Shown here: positions 1 to 7,712 of the stretch, in pieces
How the letters are laid out: the number at the start of each line of letters is the position of its first letter
How positions within the stretch are numbered: the first letter of the stretch is position 1
Assembly: GCA_934636825.1 (NCBI GenBank)
Contig: CAKUBG010000024.1
Span: forward strand, 1 to 38,556
DNA length: 38,556 bases
DNA from: an uncultured bacterium
GTDB lineage: Bacteria; Vulcanimicrobiota; Xenobia; Xenobiales; Xenobiaceae
Direction of reading: 5' to 3'
Notes under the pieces: generated by a model
The model's database searches: none
What the model was told of the DNA's origin: nothing
The model's input: the letters and a program-made list of their open reading frames with translations, nothing else
Made by a program: the position numbers and the translations under genes

Positions 1-170
1 GGAGCACCGGCTGGACGCGGGGCGCCTGCTGGACGAGGAGCACCGGCTGGACGCGGGGCGCCTGCTGGACGAGGAGCGCCCGCTGGACGAGGAGCACCAG
101 CCGGGCGAGGGGCACCGGCTGGACGTGGAGCACCGGCTGGACGTGGGGCGCCCGCTGGACGAGGAGCACC
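1..170. repeat. 18-bp in-frame tandem repeat encoding GAPRPA
   Basis: Nine full 18-bp units plus a partial one run from 170 to the left edge. Each encodes Gly-Ala-Pro-Arg-Pro-Ala on the minus strand. Units differ mainly at third codon positions, and the last few alternate as a 36-bp higher-order unit. The block is much richer in GC than its surroundings. The array continues outside the window, so its full copy number cannot be given. Confidence 0.9.
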
Positions 171-1475
171 CTGTTGATGAGGAGTAGCTACAGGAGCTGG
201 CGGCGCCTGTTGAGGAATAGGCGCAGGGGCTTGCTCGTAGTTGTAAGGCTGTTGCTCGCGGTAAGGAGCCTGTTCTGGCTGCTGATATGAAGGCTGTCCT
301 GGATAGCTATTAGGCTGAGGCGGATAGGCCTCATGGCGCTGCTGAGGCTGATAGTCACCGTAATTTTGAGCTTCTCTGTCGGCAGGATAGCCTCCATATT
401 CCTGGCGTGGTTGTTGAGGCTGATAAGGCTGCTGAGGCTGTTGCTGATACTGAGCGGATGGCTCTGAATACGGCTGATGAGGAGCGCTGCTGTCTCTCCA
501 ACTGCGCAAAGGAGAACGGTGGGGCTGGTTATCGTCTACTTCAAATTCGCGGAAAGGTTGTTGCGGCTGTTGGGCAGGCATATGATGCATGCTAGTCTGG
601 CCTAAATCTGGGGCGCTGTTTTGCTTTTTGTTACTAGAAAGCACCATGGCCGTGCGTCCAATCATGATAATATCACGCTCATTAAGCACGGTGGGAATAT
701 CGCTGCGCACGATAATCTCGCGAGGCATGCCGTTGGACATACGTCTAATGCGTGTAGCTTGGCTACTGCTATCTGATTGTAATATGCCATAGGTGGCAGC
801 TCTGTCTTGCCATACCAAAAGTGCTTGCTCGCTAGGAACTGAAGTGTCGTGTAACAACACACCGGCGCTGGTACGTGGGTCGGCTGGCCCTTGCAAGCGA
901 CCTATAACCAAAACTGGCTCGCGAAGAGGATAGTTCGTCCCTTTGTCAGGCCCTTGGATTACGGTCATAACGAACTTTTCGTCGTCTTGCATACCGGCAT
1001 CCATCAAACCGGCCATACCAGCCATATTTTCTCTGTCTTGTCGGTTGTTGCTCTTGGAAGCGTAATTGTTCAGAGCGTCAAAGACCCCGGGTGATACGCC
1101 TTGACTTTGGGGAGTCTTTACGGCATCGCCCAATTTGCCGGTACGCGTTTCGGCAGGCTCCAGAATAAATCCCAACAATCCTAAATTTACTTTTTCGTTA
1201 AGATGAAGTGGATAACCGTCGACAGGTACGTCACCAACTACAGTGGGATTGGTGCGAGAGCGGTGTTGCAAAATATAGCACTGTCTTTCGTCATCCCATT
1301 GCAACAAAGCGTGAATTCTGGATACGGTAGGCTCAGAAAAGAGAATCCAGCCCGGGGAAACTTCGCTAGTTTCGACCGCTCTTCCTAAGGTTATTTCCGG
1401 CGAGTTGAGCAGGACAACCCTACCTTCGTCATTGCCTTCAACTACTCTAAGTTGTAGACCAGAACTCCAAGCCAT
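1..1475 (-). CDS. Two-FHA-domain protein with Pro/Gln-rich tail and GAPRPA repeats (3' end missing)
   Basis: Reading the minus strand from ATG at 1475, the frame stays open for 491 codons and leaves the window, so the C-terminus is missing. A GAGAGGG ribosome site lies 8 nt upstream. Residues about 8-110 form an FHA domain with the expected GR (31-32), S-R-x-H (52-55) and a later Asn-Pro. Residues about 175-275 look like a second, degenerate FHA unit: GR is kept but the S-R-x-H motif is not. A low-complexity region rich in Gln, Pro and Tyr follows, then at least nine copies of Gly-Ala-Pro-Arg-Pro-Ala. FHA domains bind phosphothreonine, so this is probably a cytoplasmic scaffold for Ser/Thr kinase signalling, with the disordered tail acting as a spacer or assembly region. 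No membrane segment is visible. It is divergent from hflX. The fold call is fairly safe; partner and role are unknown. Confidence 0.85.
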   Translation of the reverse strand, partial: MAWSSGLQLRVVEGNDEGRVVLLNSPEITLGRAVETSEVSPGWILFSEPTVSRIHALLQWDDERQCYILQHRSRTNPTVVGDVPVDGYPLHLNEKVNLGLLGFILEPAETRTGKLGDAVKTPQSQGVSPGVFDALNNYASKSNNRQDRENMAGMAGLMDAGMQDDEKFVMTVIQGPDKGTNYPLREPVLVIGRLQGPADPRTSAGVLLHDTSVPSEQALLVWQDRAATYGILQSDSSSQATRIRRMSNGMPREIIVRSDIPTVLNERDIIMIGRTAMVLSSNKKQNSAPDLGQTSMHHMPAQQPQQPFREFEVDDNQPHRSPLRSWRDSSAPHQPYSEPSAQYQQQPQQPYQPQQPRQEYGGYPADREAQNYGDYQPQQRHEAYPPQPNSYPGQPSYQQPEQAPYREQQPYNYEQAPAPIPQQAPPAPVATPHQQGAPRPAGAPRPAGAPRPAGAPRPAGAPRPAGAPRPAGAPRPAGAPRPAGAPRPAGA

Positions 1476-1617
1476 TAAAGTTTCCCTCTCACATTAAGAA
1501 AAAATGCAGCGTACTTCAGCTTCGCTAGTCTTGGGGCTGGTTTGTACCGCACAACACAGGTCCGATAAGGCGAAACCGCATACTTCATTGAGTCAACTTC
1601 AACACCTGAAAAAAACA

Positions 1618-1652
1618 CCCTGCCTAAGTGTATTTCGATCGACAAGGCAGGG
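1618..1652. other. Inverted repeat in the divergent intergenic region
   Basis: CCCTGCCT (1618-1625) and AGGCAGGG (1645-1652) form a perfect 8-bp inverted repeat around a 19-nt loop. It lies in the 270-bp gap between the divergent FHA gene and hflX. There is no T-run, so a terminator is unlikely. It could be a leader hairpin of hflX or an operator. The rest of the gap holds no visible gene. Confidence 0.35.
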
Positions 1653-1745
1653 CCGTCTTTGACTTTGTCTAAGTCGGCGAGTAGTGGGGAAGTGGGGCCG
1701 TCAAAATTGGAAGTTCAAGATAAAAAATAGCATAGGAAAGCAAAT

Positions 1746-3419
1746 ATGGCTGAAATTAAAGGAAATATTGTCGGATTAAAACCCAATCAGAAAAAAACTT
1801 TATTGCGTTTATTTCAAAAGAGAGTCGATCGAGAAAGCTTAATCAGCTGGGAATTGGGACGTTATCTTACCGAGATTTCTCTGGAAATAGGTAGACAAGT
1901 AGGTATCTTAATAGACCGCAAAGGCAACGTATTGCAAGTCTTTGTAGGCGATTCAAAGTCTATCATGATCTCCGAATTGGGCCGTTTTCGTGTTGGTAAA
2001 TCACGTTTTCGTGGTGTTCGCTGGATCCATACACATTTAAACGACGAGCCTTTAAGTCAGGATGACTTGACCGACTTGGCTTTATTGCGCTTCGATGCTG
2101 TGGCCGCTTTGGAAACTTTGCCCAACGGCTTGCCAGGCAATATCTATGCGGCTTGGTTGCAACCCAACGACAAAGAACCTTGGCATGTAGAAGATCCTGT
2201 GCCGTTGGATTTATTTAAGTTAGATTTTTACGGTTTAATCAATGCCTTAGAGCAGGAGTATGCCCGCAAAATCGATTCGCGTTCTACCGGACAAGCTATG
2301 CGTAAGGCGATCTTGGTAGGCGTAACTACCAATAAACTTGACGATTTGCAACGTTCTATGACCGAATTAACTGAGTTGGCCGCTTCGGCTGACATTGAAG
2401 TAGTAGATGTAGTTACGCAAAAACGTCAGCGTTTAGATGCAAAGTTTGTTGTAGGTAGCGGCAAGCTAACCGACATAATGATTACCGCTATGCAAAAGGG
2501 AGCCGATTTAATTGTTTTTGAAGGAGAACTCAGCGGCTCACAAATGCGGGCTATTTCCGAATTGTGCGAACTGGAAGTAATCGATCGCACCCAATTAATT
2601 TTGGATATTTTTGCTCGCCGAGCTAGCAGCAAAGATGGTAAATTGCAAGTTGAATTAGCTCAAATGAAATACAGCTTGCCGCGTCTGGTATTAAAGGATG
2701 ACTTTATGTCCCGTATTACCGGAGGTATCGGTGCCAAAGGCCCTGGTGAAACAAAAATAGAGGTTTTGCGCCGTCGAGTAAAGGATCGCATTGCCAAATT
2801 GGAGCGTGATCTCGATCAATTGTCTTGCCAGCGTCGCCGTCGTCGGACTAATCGTCAACAATCAGGCACGCCTATTATCAATCTGGTAGGCTACACCAAT
2901 GCCGGCAAATCTACTATTTTGCGCACTTTAACCGGAGCAAAAATTTTAGTAGAAAATCGTCTTTTTGCCACTTTAGATCCTACTTCCAGAAAATTGCGTT
3001 TGCCATCTGGACGTAAAACAGTTCTGATTGATACGGTCGGTTTTATTCAAGATTTGCCGGAAGATTTGGCCAAAGCGTTTCGAGCCACTCTGGAAGAGCT
3101 TAGTGACGCTGATATTTTGCTTCACGTAGTTGATATATCTAATCCGGAATTTGCCAATCAAATTATGGCTGTACAGCAAATTTTGGAAGAATTGGCCCTG
3201 GATGACATTCCCCAACTGGTCGTTTTTAATAAAATAGACAAAACTGCTCCCGAAATTTTGGACAATGTACGCCAAGTTTGGACTGATGCAGTTTTTGTCA
3301 GCGCTTTGCAATCTGATTCGCTCAAAATTATGCTGGAAAAACTGGACGAATTGGTTTCTTCCTTAGGTAGCGAAAGAGACAAAAAATCTGATTTGTCCCC
3401 AGATTTAGCAAATCAATAG
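1746..3419 (+). CDS. hflX: GTPase HflX (ribosome-splitting/rescue factor), long N-terminal form
   Basis: HflX is a translation-associated GTPase that binds 50S subunits and splits stalled ribosomes. The HflX domain is followed by a G domain with G1 GYTNAGKST (382-390), G3 DTVGF (from 429), G4 NKID (from 495) and a Ser-Ala G5. The glycine-rich GAKGPGETK stretch typical of HflX precedes it. At 557 residues it is about 130 longer than the E. coli protein. The first ~180 residues are an added domain containing H95-T-H97, S104 and D107, which resembles a JAMM/MPN metal motif. The start is ATG 1746, preceded by an AGGAAAG site. The gene is alone, divergent from the FHA gene, and ends at a strong bidirectional terminator. 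Identity is confident; the function of the N-terminal domain is not known. Confidence 0.95.
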   Translation: MAEIKGNIVGLKPNQKKTLLRLFQKRVDRESLISWELGRYLTEISLEIGRQVGILIDRKGNVLQVFVGDSKSIMISELGRFRVGKSRFRGVRWIHTHLNDEPLSQDDLTDLALLRFDAVAALETLPNGLPGNIYAAWLQPNDKEPWHVEDPVPLDLFKLDFYGLINALEQEYARKIDSRSTGQAMRKAILVGVTTNKLDDLQRSMTELTELAASADIEVVDVVTQKRQRLDAKFVVGSGKLTDIMITAMQKGADLIVFEGELSGSQMRAISELCELEVIDRTQLILDIFARRASSKDGKLQVELAQMKYSLPRLVLKDDFMSRITGGIGAKGPGETKIEVLRRRVKDRIAKLERDLDQLSCQRRRRRTNRQQSGTPIINLVGYTNAGKSTILRTLTGAKILVENRLFATLDPTSRKLRLPSGRKTVLIDTVGFIQDLPEDLAKAFRATLEELSDADILLHVVDISNPEFANQIMAVQQILEELALDDIPQLVVFNKIDKTAPEILDNVRQVWTDAVFVSALQSDSLKIMLEKLDELVSSLGSERDKKSDLSPDLANQ

Positions 3420-3445
3420 ATAAGTGGAATAATTGGTAAGAAATA

Positions 3446-3494
3446 AAAATAGAGTTTGAGTGAGCCTATTCGTGGCTTATTCAAACTCTATTTT
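3446..3494. terminator. Bidirectional terminator between hflX and the symporter
   Basis: A long stem formed by AAAATAGAGTTTGA and its complement TCAAACTCTATTTT, extended inward by GAGCC/GGCTT, has A/T tracts on both sides. It sits between the convergent 3' ends of hflX and the symporter gene and can serve both. Confidence 0.85.
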
Positions 3495-3512
3495 CGTTAT
3501 TTATTATTTTTA

Positions 3513-4703
3513 CTAATTGCTTGCATTGGCCACGTCATTACTATTGCCGTGACGTTTCATAAATGTATCAGTAATTAAGGCTAAAGCTCCGTCGCCGGTA
3601 ATGTTACAAGCCGTACCGAAGCTATCTTGCAAAGCAAAAATAGCTATAAGCATGGCTGTGCCAGAATCGTCGAATCCCAACACGGAAACGACAATACCCA
3701 ATGACGCCAATACGGTTCCTCCAGGAACTCCGGGGGCGCCTACAGCAAATATGCCCAAAAGCAATATAAATAAGACGATAGTAGAAAGTGCCGGTAAATG
3801 ACCGTAGAGCAATTGGGAGACAACGAAGACAAAGAACACTTCCGTCAGCACAGAGCCACAAAGGTGTATATTGGCAAATAGTGGGATAGAAAAGTCAGAG
3901 ACTTTTTTGTCAAGTATAGGACTTTTGCGTATGCATTCCAGAGCTACGCCCAAGGTGGCAGCAGAAGACATTGTGCCCAAAGCGGTAAGATAGGCGGGCA
4001 AGTAGAACTTGAGCACTTGCCAACTGTTTTTCTTTGAATAGAGAGCTGCCAATCCATAGAGCAGTAAAAGCCACGCGTAGTGGCAAGTTATGACAATTAT
4101 GATTACTGGCAGCAATATACCGAATCGGGATATGTTTCCCTCATAGGATATAGCGCAGAAATTGGCAGCCACATATAAGGGAAGCAAAGGAACTAGAATC
4201 CGTTCTACCAGTTGCAGCACAATTTCTCTAAATTGCAAAAGTAATTCTGTAACTCCATCAGACTTAGTCCAGCAGCATCCCAAACCGACAAAGATTGAGA
4301 GCAGCAAGGCGGACATCACGCTTAGTACTGGAGGAATTTCTAATTTGAATAAAACTTCAGGCAGCTCCCTTAGAGACTCGGTAATAGGCTGTATAGCAAG
4401 TAAAGGAATTACCTGATAACCCAACAGCATGGCAAAGAATGCCGCACCTACGGACGATAAGTATGCTAGCGAAAAAGCAAAGATTATTAGTCTTGAAACG
4501 CTTCCCCTTAGTGAAGCAATAGAGGGAGCCACAAAAGCGACAATGATTAGTGGAACAAGGAAAAAGATAATTTGTCCACTTACTTGTTTGACAACTAGTA
4601 CACTTTTCATCAACCCTTCCGGAATGAAAAAGCCTGCTATGATGCCAACAACGACAGACAATAATAAGATAACAATCGTATTGGAAAAGATTTTTTTTAT
4701 CAT
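3513..4703 (-). CDS. Dicarboxylate/amino acid:cation symporter (DAACS family)
   Basis: An inner-membrane secondary transporter that probably takes up glutamate, aspartate, C4-dicarboxylates or small amino acids with Na+ or H+. The 396-residue protein is almost wholly hydrophobic, with about eight membrane spans. It has the family's re-entrant landmarks: a Ser-rich GTMSSAATLG segment (hairpin 1), NITGDGA in place of the usual NMDGT-type motif of helix 7/8, and the Gly/Pro-rich AVGAPGVPGGTVLAS (hairpin 2). The N-terminal FFLVPLIIVAF stretch is also typical. The start is ATG 4703, with no good Shine-Dalgarno sequence. It is monocistronic and convergent with hflX. The unusual NITGD motif leaves the substrate open. 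Confidence 0.85.
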   Translation of the reverse strand: MIKKIFSNTIVILLLSVVVGIIAGFFIPEGLMKSVLVVKQVSGQIIFFLVPLIIVAFVAPSIASLRGSVSRLIIFAFSLAYLSSVGAAFFAMLLGYQVIPLLAIQPITESLRELPEVLFKLEIPPVLSVMSALLLSIFVGLGCCWTKSDGVTELLLQFREIVLQLVERILVPLLPLYVAANFCAISYEGNISRFGILLPVIIIVITCHYAWLLLLYGLAALYSKKNSWQVLKFYLPAYLTALGTMSSAATLGVALECIRKSPILDKKVSDFSIPLFANIHLCGSVLTEVFFVFVVSQLLYGHLPALSTIVLFILLLGIFAVGAPGVPGGTVLASLGIVVSVLGFDDSGTAMLIAIFALQDSFGTACNITGDGALALITDTFMKRHGNSNDVANASN

Positions 4704-4748
4704 ATTGTTTACTTATCAAAATTAAGATTTTACATACATGTGTATGAA

Positions 4749-4766
4749 TGCCAAGTGCCCTTGGCA
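4749..4766. promoter_or_regulatory. Perfect inverted repeat upstream of the symporter
   Basis: TGCCAAG and CTTGGCA flank a 4-nt centre, about 46 bp upstream of the symporter start. It is a candidate operator for that gene or a leader hairpin. It is part of a 486-bp gap (4704-5189) with no visible gene; another 6-bp inverted repeat, TGTTCC/GGAACA, lies at 4802-4828. Confidence 0.3.
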
Positions 4767-5133
4767 GAGTTTGGCGGAGGGCCCTTCCATCATGGCTATG
4801 TTGTTCCTGCGCATGATGAAATGGAACATTATTAGCTCCAGCTCTGTGAAATTGAAACGATTAGTTTAGTTTTTGGCCTTTTATAAGCATAATTCGCGAA
4901 CTCTTCACAGACCAGTAAAAGGGTATATTTTTTGGTTGCCTTGTGTAAATTAGTCAAAAAAGCCATTGCTAAAAAGCTTGCTTTTGCTGTTGATTATTGC
5001 CATAATGGGCGTTGTTAAATTAACATATTGTTTCCTGTGCCCTCAGAGGGGCAGGGAGCTTGTTCCACAAGGACGCTGTAAAAGATTTTAGCTTTGGTGT
5101 TGAGATAAAGAGTGCGGAAGCATTAAGTACAGT

Positions 5134-5165
5134 ACTGCCGCCTGTTTTCGCGGCGTCTTTGCAGT
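5134..5165 (+). promoter_or_regulatory. Leader hairpin just upstream of the infA ribosome site
   Basis: ACTGCCGCC (5134-5142) pairs with GGCG (5152-5155) and GCAGT (5161-5165), leaving an internal bulge. It ends 9 nt before the GCGGAGG ribosome site of infA, so folding could affect initiation. This is seen in sequence only; no regulator is implied. Confidence 0.4.
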
Positions 5166-5189
5166 AATAAAAAGCGGAGGAAATAAAAC

Positions 5190-5420
5190 TTGTCATCAGA
5201 CGGAGCTGATAAAGGTAAAATCGAAGTTGAAGGCGTGGTGACAGAAGCCTATCGTGATGCTTGTTTCAAAGTAAAGTTAGAGAACGGCTACGAAGTTTCG
5301 GCTCACATTTCCGGCAGAATCCGTAAACATTGGATTCGCATCTTGCCCGGCGATAAAGTTACGGTAGAGCTTTGCCCTTACGACTTAAATAAAGGGCGTA
5401 TCGTTTACAGAGCTAAATAA
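5190..5420 (+). CDS. infA: Translation initiation factor IF-1
   Basis: IF-1 binds the A site of the 30S subunit and works with IF-2 and IF-3 during initiation. The 76-residue product is a single OB-fold (S1-like) domain of normal length, with the family blocks EVEGVV, HISGRIRK, IRILPGDKV and VELCPYDL-KGRI. The start codon is TTG at 5190, set by a GGAGG site 9 nt upstream; no in-frame ATG fits the N-terminus. The gene is usually found in the spc ribosomal-protein operon near map and rpmJ, but here it stands alone with its own leader and terminator, opposite lgt. Confidence 0.95.
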   Translation: MSSDGADKGKIEVEGVVTEAYRDACFKVKLENGYEVSAHISGRIRKHWIRILPGDKVTVELCPYDLNKGRIVYRAK

Positions 5421-5448
5421 AAGTTTCTGATAAGTCGACCGTTTTACG

Positions 5449-5500
5449 CAAAAGACCCATTTGCGGCCGCCCAGTAGCGGTGCAAGCGGGTCTTTTGTTT
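5449..5500 (+). terminator. Terminator of infA
   Basis: CAAAAGACCC (5449-5458) pairs with GGGTCTTTTG (5488-5497), with inner TTGC/GCAA pairing and a following TTTTG tract. It lies in the gap between infA and the 3' end of lgt on the other strand, so it may also serve lgt. Confidence 0.85.
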
Positions 5501-5545
5501 TGTTCTTCAGGAAAAAAACTTAAACAAACTTTTACATGTCAGCTT

Positions 5546-6328
5546 TTAGGTATCTGCCTTCTGCGCTTGAACTATTTCCTCCTCATTTTCAGTATTATCT
5601 TCCTGTGGGAAAGGCAATACTTTCCAAAGCCACAGACCAAGGACGAACCAAAGGGCAGAAATGGCCAACGATCCATAATAGAGCCAAGACGGATCGTAGT
5701 CGCGCCAATAATCCAATATCGCGCGTACCAAACCGAAGGCGGCTAAACTAAGGGCGGCGGCATTGACGCGCAACTTGGCTGAATATTTCATTATAAGCAA
5801 AGCGCAAGTACAATGAGTTACAGCCAAGTAGAACATAGTAGGATGGCGCGGTACGTCATTCCCCACAATCATCCCCCAAGGCATGGAAGTGGGGACGCCA
5901 ATTTCGCCATTCCAAGCCAAGAAACAACCAAACCTGCCCAATCCCCAGCCTAAGAGGGCCGCCGGGCCCATGGCTTGACACATTACTTCCATGGGTAATT
6001 TTTTTACTTTAATGTAGCCTACCCAAGCTAGTATGGCTCCCAGAAAGCCGCCGTAAGAGATTAAGCCGCCTTCCCAAAAAGCAAATATTTGTCCAAAACT
6101 ATGTATTTGTTGATAATTTACCAAAACAAAAAGAAAGCGGGCGCCTAAAATTCCCGCCAAGGTCATCCACATTGCTAAATTATCGACGTGGTCGCGATAT
6201 TTTTCCGGCAGCCTTTTGATTGTAAGAAAGTAGGCTGCCATAGCTCCGACACAAAAAGCAAAACTATGAATATTGATAATAAAAGGGCCACCGATATGTA
6301 TGTCCGGTGGAGGAGTAAAATGGATCAT
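5546..6328 (-). CDS. lgt: Prolipoprotein diacylglyceryl transferase
   Basis: Lgt is an integral inner-membrane enzyme that moves diacylglycerol from phosphatidylglycerol to the lipobox cysteine of prelipoproteins. The 260-residue, seven-span protein has the WEGGLISYGGFLGA segment and the Lgt signature as GRFGCFLAWNGEIG-PTSMPWG, plus RHPTMFY. In the signature the usual GRxGNFxNGE is altered to GRFGCFLAWNGE, keeping Arg, Asn and Glu. The C-terminus is a short acidic cytoplasmic tail. The start is ATG 6328, with only a weak purine-rich site upstream. It is transcribed divergently from the pilT-containing operon. Confidence 0.92.
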   Translation of the reverse strand: MIHFTPPPDIHIGGPFIINIHSFAFCVGAMAAYFLTIKRLPEKYRDHVDNLAMWMTLAGILGARFLFVLVNYQQIHSFGQIFAFWEGGLISYGGFLGAILAWVGYIKVKKLPMEVMCQAMGPAALLGWGLGRFGCFLAWNGEIGVPTSMPWGMIVGNDVPRHPTMFYLAVTHCTCALLIMKYSAKLRVNAAALSLAAFGLVRAILDYWRDYDPSWLYYGSLAISALWFVLGLWLWKVLPFPQEDNTENEEEIVQAQKADT

Positions 6329-6506
6329 AATGCTCGATTATCTTTTTCTTTCGGGATAAACTGTTCTGTTAGGGGAGTGATTTTTGTTCACAAAATAGCC
6401 TAAATTACCTGCCGCTTGCCTTCTAAAGGAGACAGTATTCAGGTGGCGAAAAACAACGGAATTTTACTCCGGTGCGAAAATACATGCGATAAAGTGCGGA
6501 ATTGCT

Positions 6507-6541
6507 GCCACAAGCGGCGGGTCTTCGGCTGTTTGCGTGGC
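6507..6541 (+). promoter_or_regulatory. Hairpin in the leader of the PilT/cell-wall operon
   Basis: GCCAC (6507-6511) pairs with GTGGC (6537-6541), with further GC-rich inner pairing around a GTCTTCG loop, 55 nt before the first gene. The 268-bp divergent gap with lgt has no other visible gene. It lacks a T-run, so a leader structure fits better than a terminator. Confidence 0.3.
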
Positions 6542-6596
6542 TGCCCTACATAAGAAAAGTTAGAAAAGAACTACAATTCATTCTCGGAGAGGTCGT

Positions 6597-7700
6597 TTGC
6601 CCATGTCCTACTTGAATAAATGCTTGAAAATGATGGTCGATTGTCATGCTTCAGACCTATATCTGGTTTCTGGAGAAATTCCGGTCGTCCGCATTTACGG
6701 CTCTTTGCAACGTATGGCTGGCGATTCTGTTTTGCCTAACGATTTTGTGGTTGAGATTGCCAAATCTCTTTTTAGTGTCGAACAGCTCGCAACGCTTGAA
6801 CAAGACAAAAGCTTAGATTTCGCTATGGAACTTGGTACTGTCGAAGAGGGTGGTCCCTGGAGATTGCGAGGTAATGTTTATCAGCAGAAAAACGGCTTAA
6901 ATATAGTATTCAGGTTGATACCGTCTAAAGTCCCCACCTTGGAAGAATTGGGGTTACCGGCCAGTTTAAGCAAATTGACCAGATATCATCAAGGTTTGAT
7001 TCTTTGCACAGGACAAGCTGGGTGTGGTAAGACGGCTACCGTAGCCGCGCTTTTAGATATTATAAATTCTCGCTCTCCCGTACATATTATTACCGTAGAA
7101 GATCCTATTGAGTATATTTTCAAAAATAAAAAAGCCCTTATCAATCAGCGTCAAGTAGGTCGCGATGTGGAAAGTTTCGCTTTAGCTCTCAAAGGTGCTT
7201 TGCGTGAAGACCCAGACATCATTTTTGTTGGTGAGTTGCGCGATTTGGAGACGATTTCTTTGGCCATTACAGCTGCTGAAACTGGCCACTTGGTTTTTGG
7301 AACTTTGCATACGAACTCCGCCGCTAAAGCTGTCGATCGTCTCATAGACGCTTTCCCTATTGATCAGCAAGCGCAAATACGCACTATGCTTTCAGAATCA
7401 TTGCGTGGTGTAATAGCTCAGCAACTCATTCCCAAAGCTGATGGCTCTGGACGCGTAGCCGCTGTAGAAATTTTAGTTAATAATGGCAGTATCTCCAACT
7501 TAATTCGCGATGGCAAAACTTACCAAATCACTATGTCTATGCAAACAGGCAAGAGAGAGGGTATGTGTGTTATGGATAATTCTGTTATGGAACTTTTCCA
7601 GCGCGGACTTATTACCAAAGAAGAGGCCGAAGCTTGCTCTGTAAATCGCGAACCTTACCGTCACCTTTCTTCCAACGCCTATAAGGCCGATCAATTTTAG
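6597..7700 (+). CDS. PilT-type retraction ATPase, copy 1
   Basis: PilT proteins are hexameric cytoplasmic ATPases that depolymerise type IV pili. This 367-residue copy has the PAS-like N-terminal half (DCHASDLYL), a variant Walker A GQAGCGKT (139-146) in place of GPTGSGKS, an Asp box EDPIEY, Walker B with GELRD, a His box GTLHTNSAA and the C-terminal NLIRDGKTYQI block. Catalytic residues are kept, so it should be active. The start is either TTG 6597 (GGAG 7 nt upstream) or ATG 6603 (GAGG 10 nt upstream); they differ by two residues. The next pilT copy begins 12 bp downstream. No pilB, pilC or pilin gene is in the window. The position ahead of FHA-rodA-pbp genes suggests coupling to the cell wall, but that is inference. 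Confidence 0.9.
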   Translation: MPMSYLNKCLKMMVDCHASDLYLVSGEIPVVRIYGSLQRMAGDSVLPNDFVVEIAKSLFSVEQLATLEQDKSLDFAMELGTVEEGGPWRLRGNVYQQKNGLNIVFRLIPSKVPTLEELGLPASLSKLTRYHQGLILCTGQAGCGKTATVAALLDIINSRSPVHIITVEDPIEYIFKNKKALINQRQVGRDVESFALALKGALREDPDIIFVGELRDLETISLAITAAETGHLVFGTLHTNSAAKAVDRLIDAFPIDQQAQIRTMLSESLRGVIAQQLIPKADGSGRVAAVEILVNNGSISNLIRDGKTYQITMSMQTGKREGMCVMDNSVMELFQRGLITKEEAEACSVNREPYRHLSSNAYKADQF

Positions 7701-7712
7701 GGGTAGATAATT

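Noticed and set aside
1..170. CRISPR-like array from the regular repeats at the left edge
   Set aside because: The units are contiguous 18-bp repeats without spacers and continue a protein frame, so they are coding tandem repeats.
407..1388. Several short plus-strand reading frames in the left 1.4 kb
   Set aside because: They lie inside the minus-strand two-FHA gene and have no ribosome site or domain.
2973..3382. Minus-strand frames of 74 and 112 residues inside hflX
   Set aside because: They mirror the G domain of hflX and have no supporting signals.
6400..6596. c-di-GMP (GEMM) riboswitch before the first PilT gene
   Set aside because: The typical GEMM core (GACGCAAAGC) is absent; only a plain hairpin is present.
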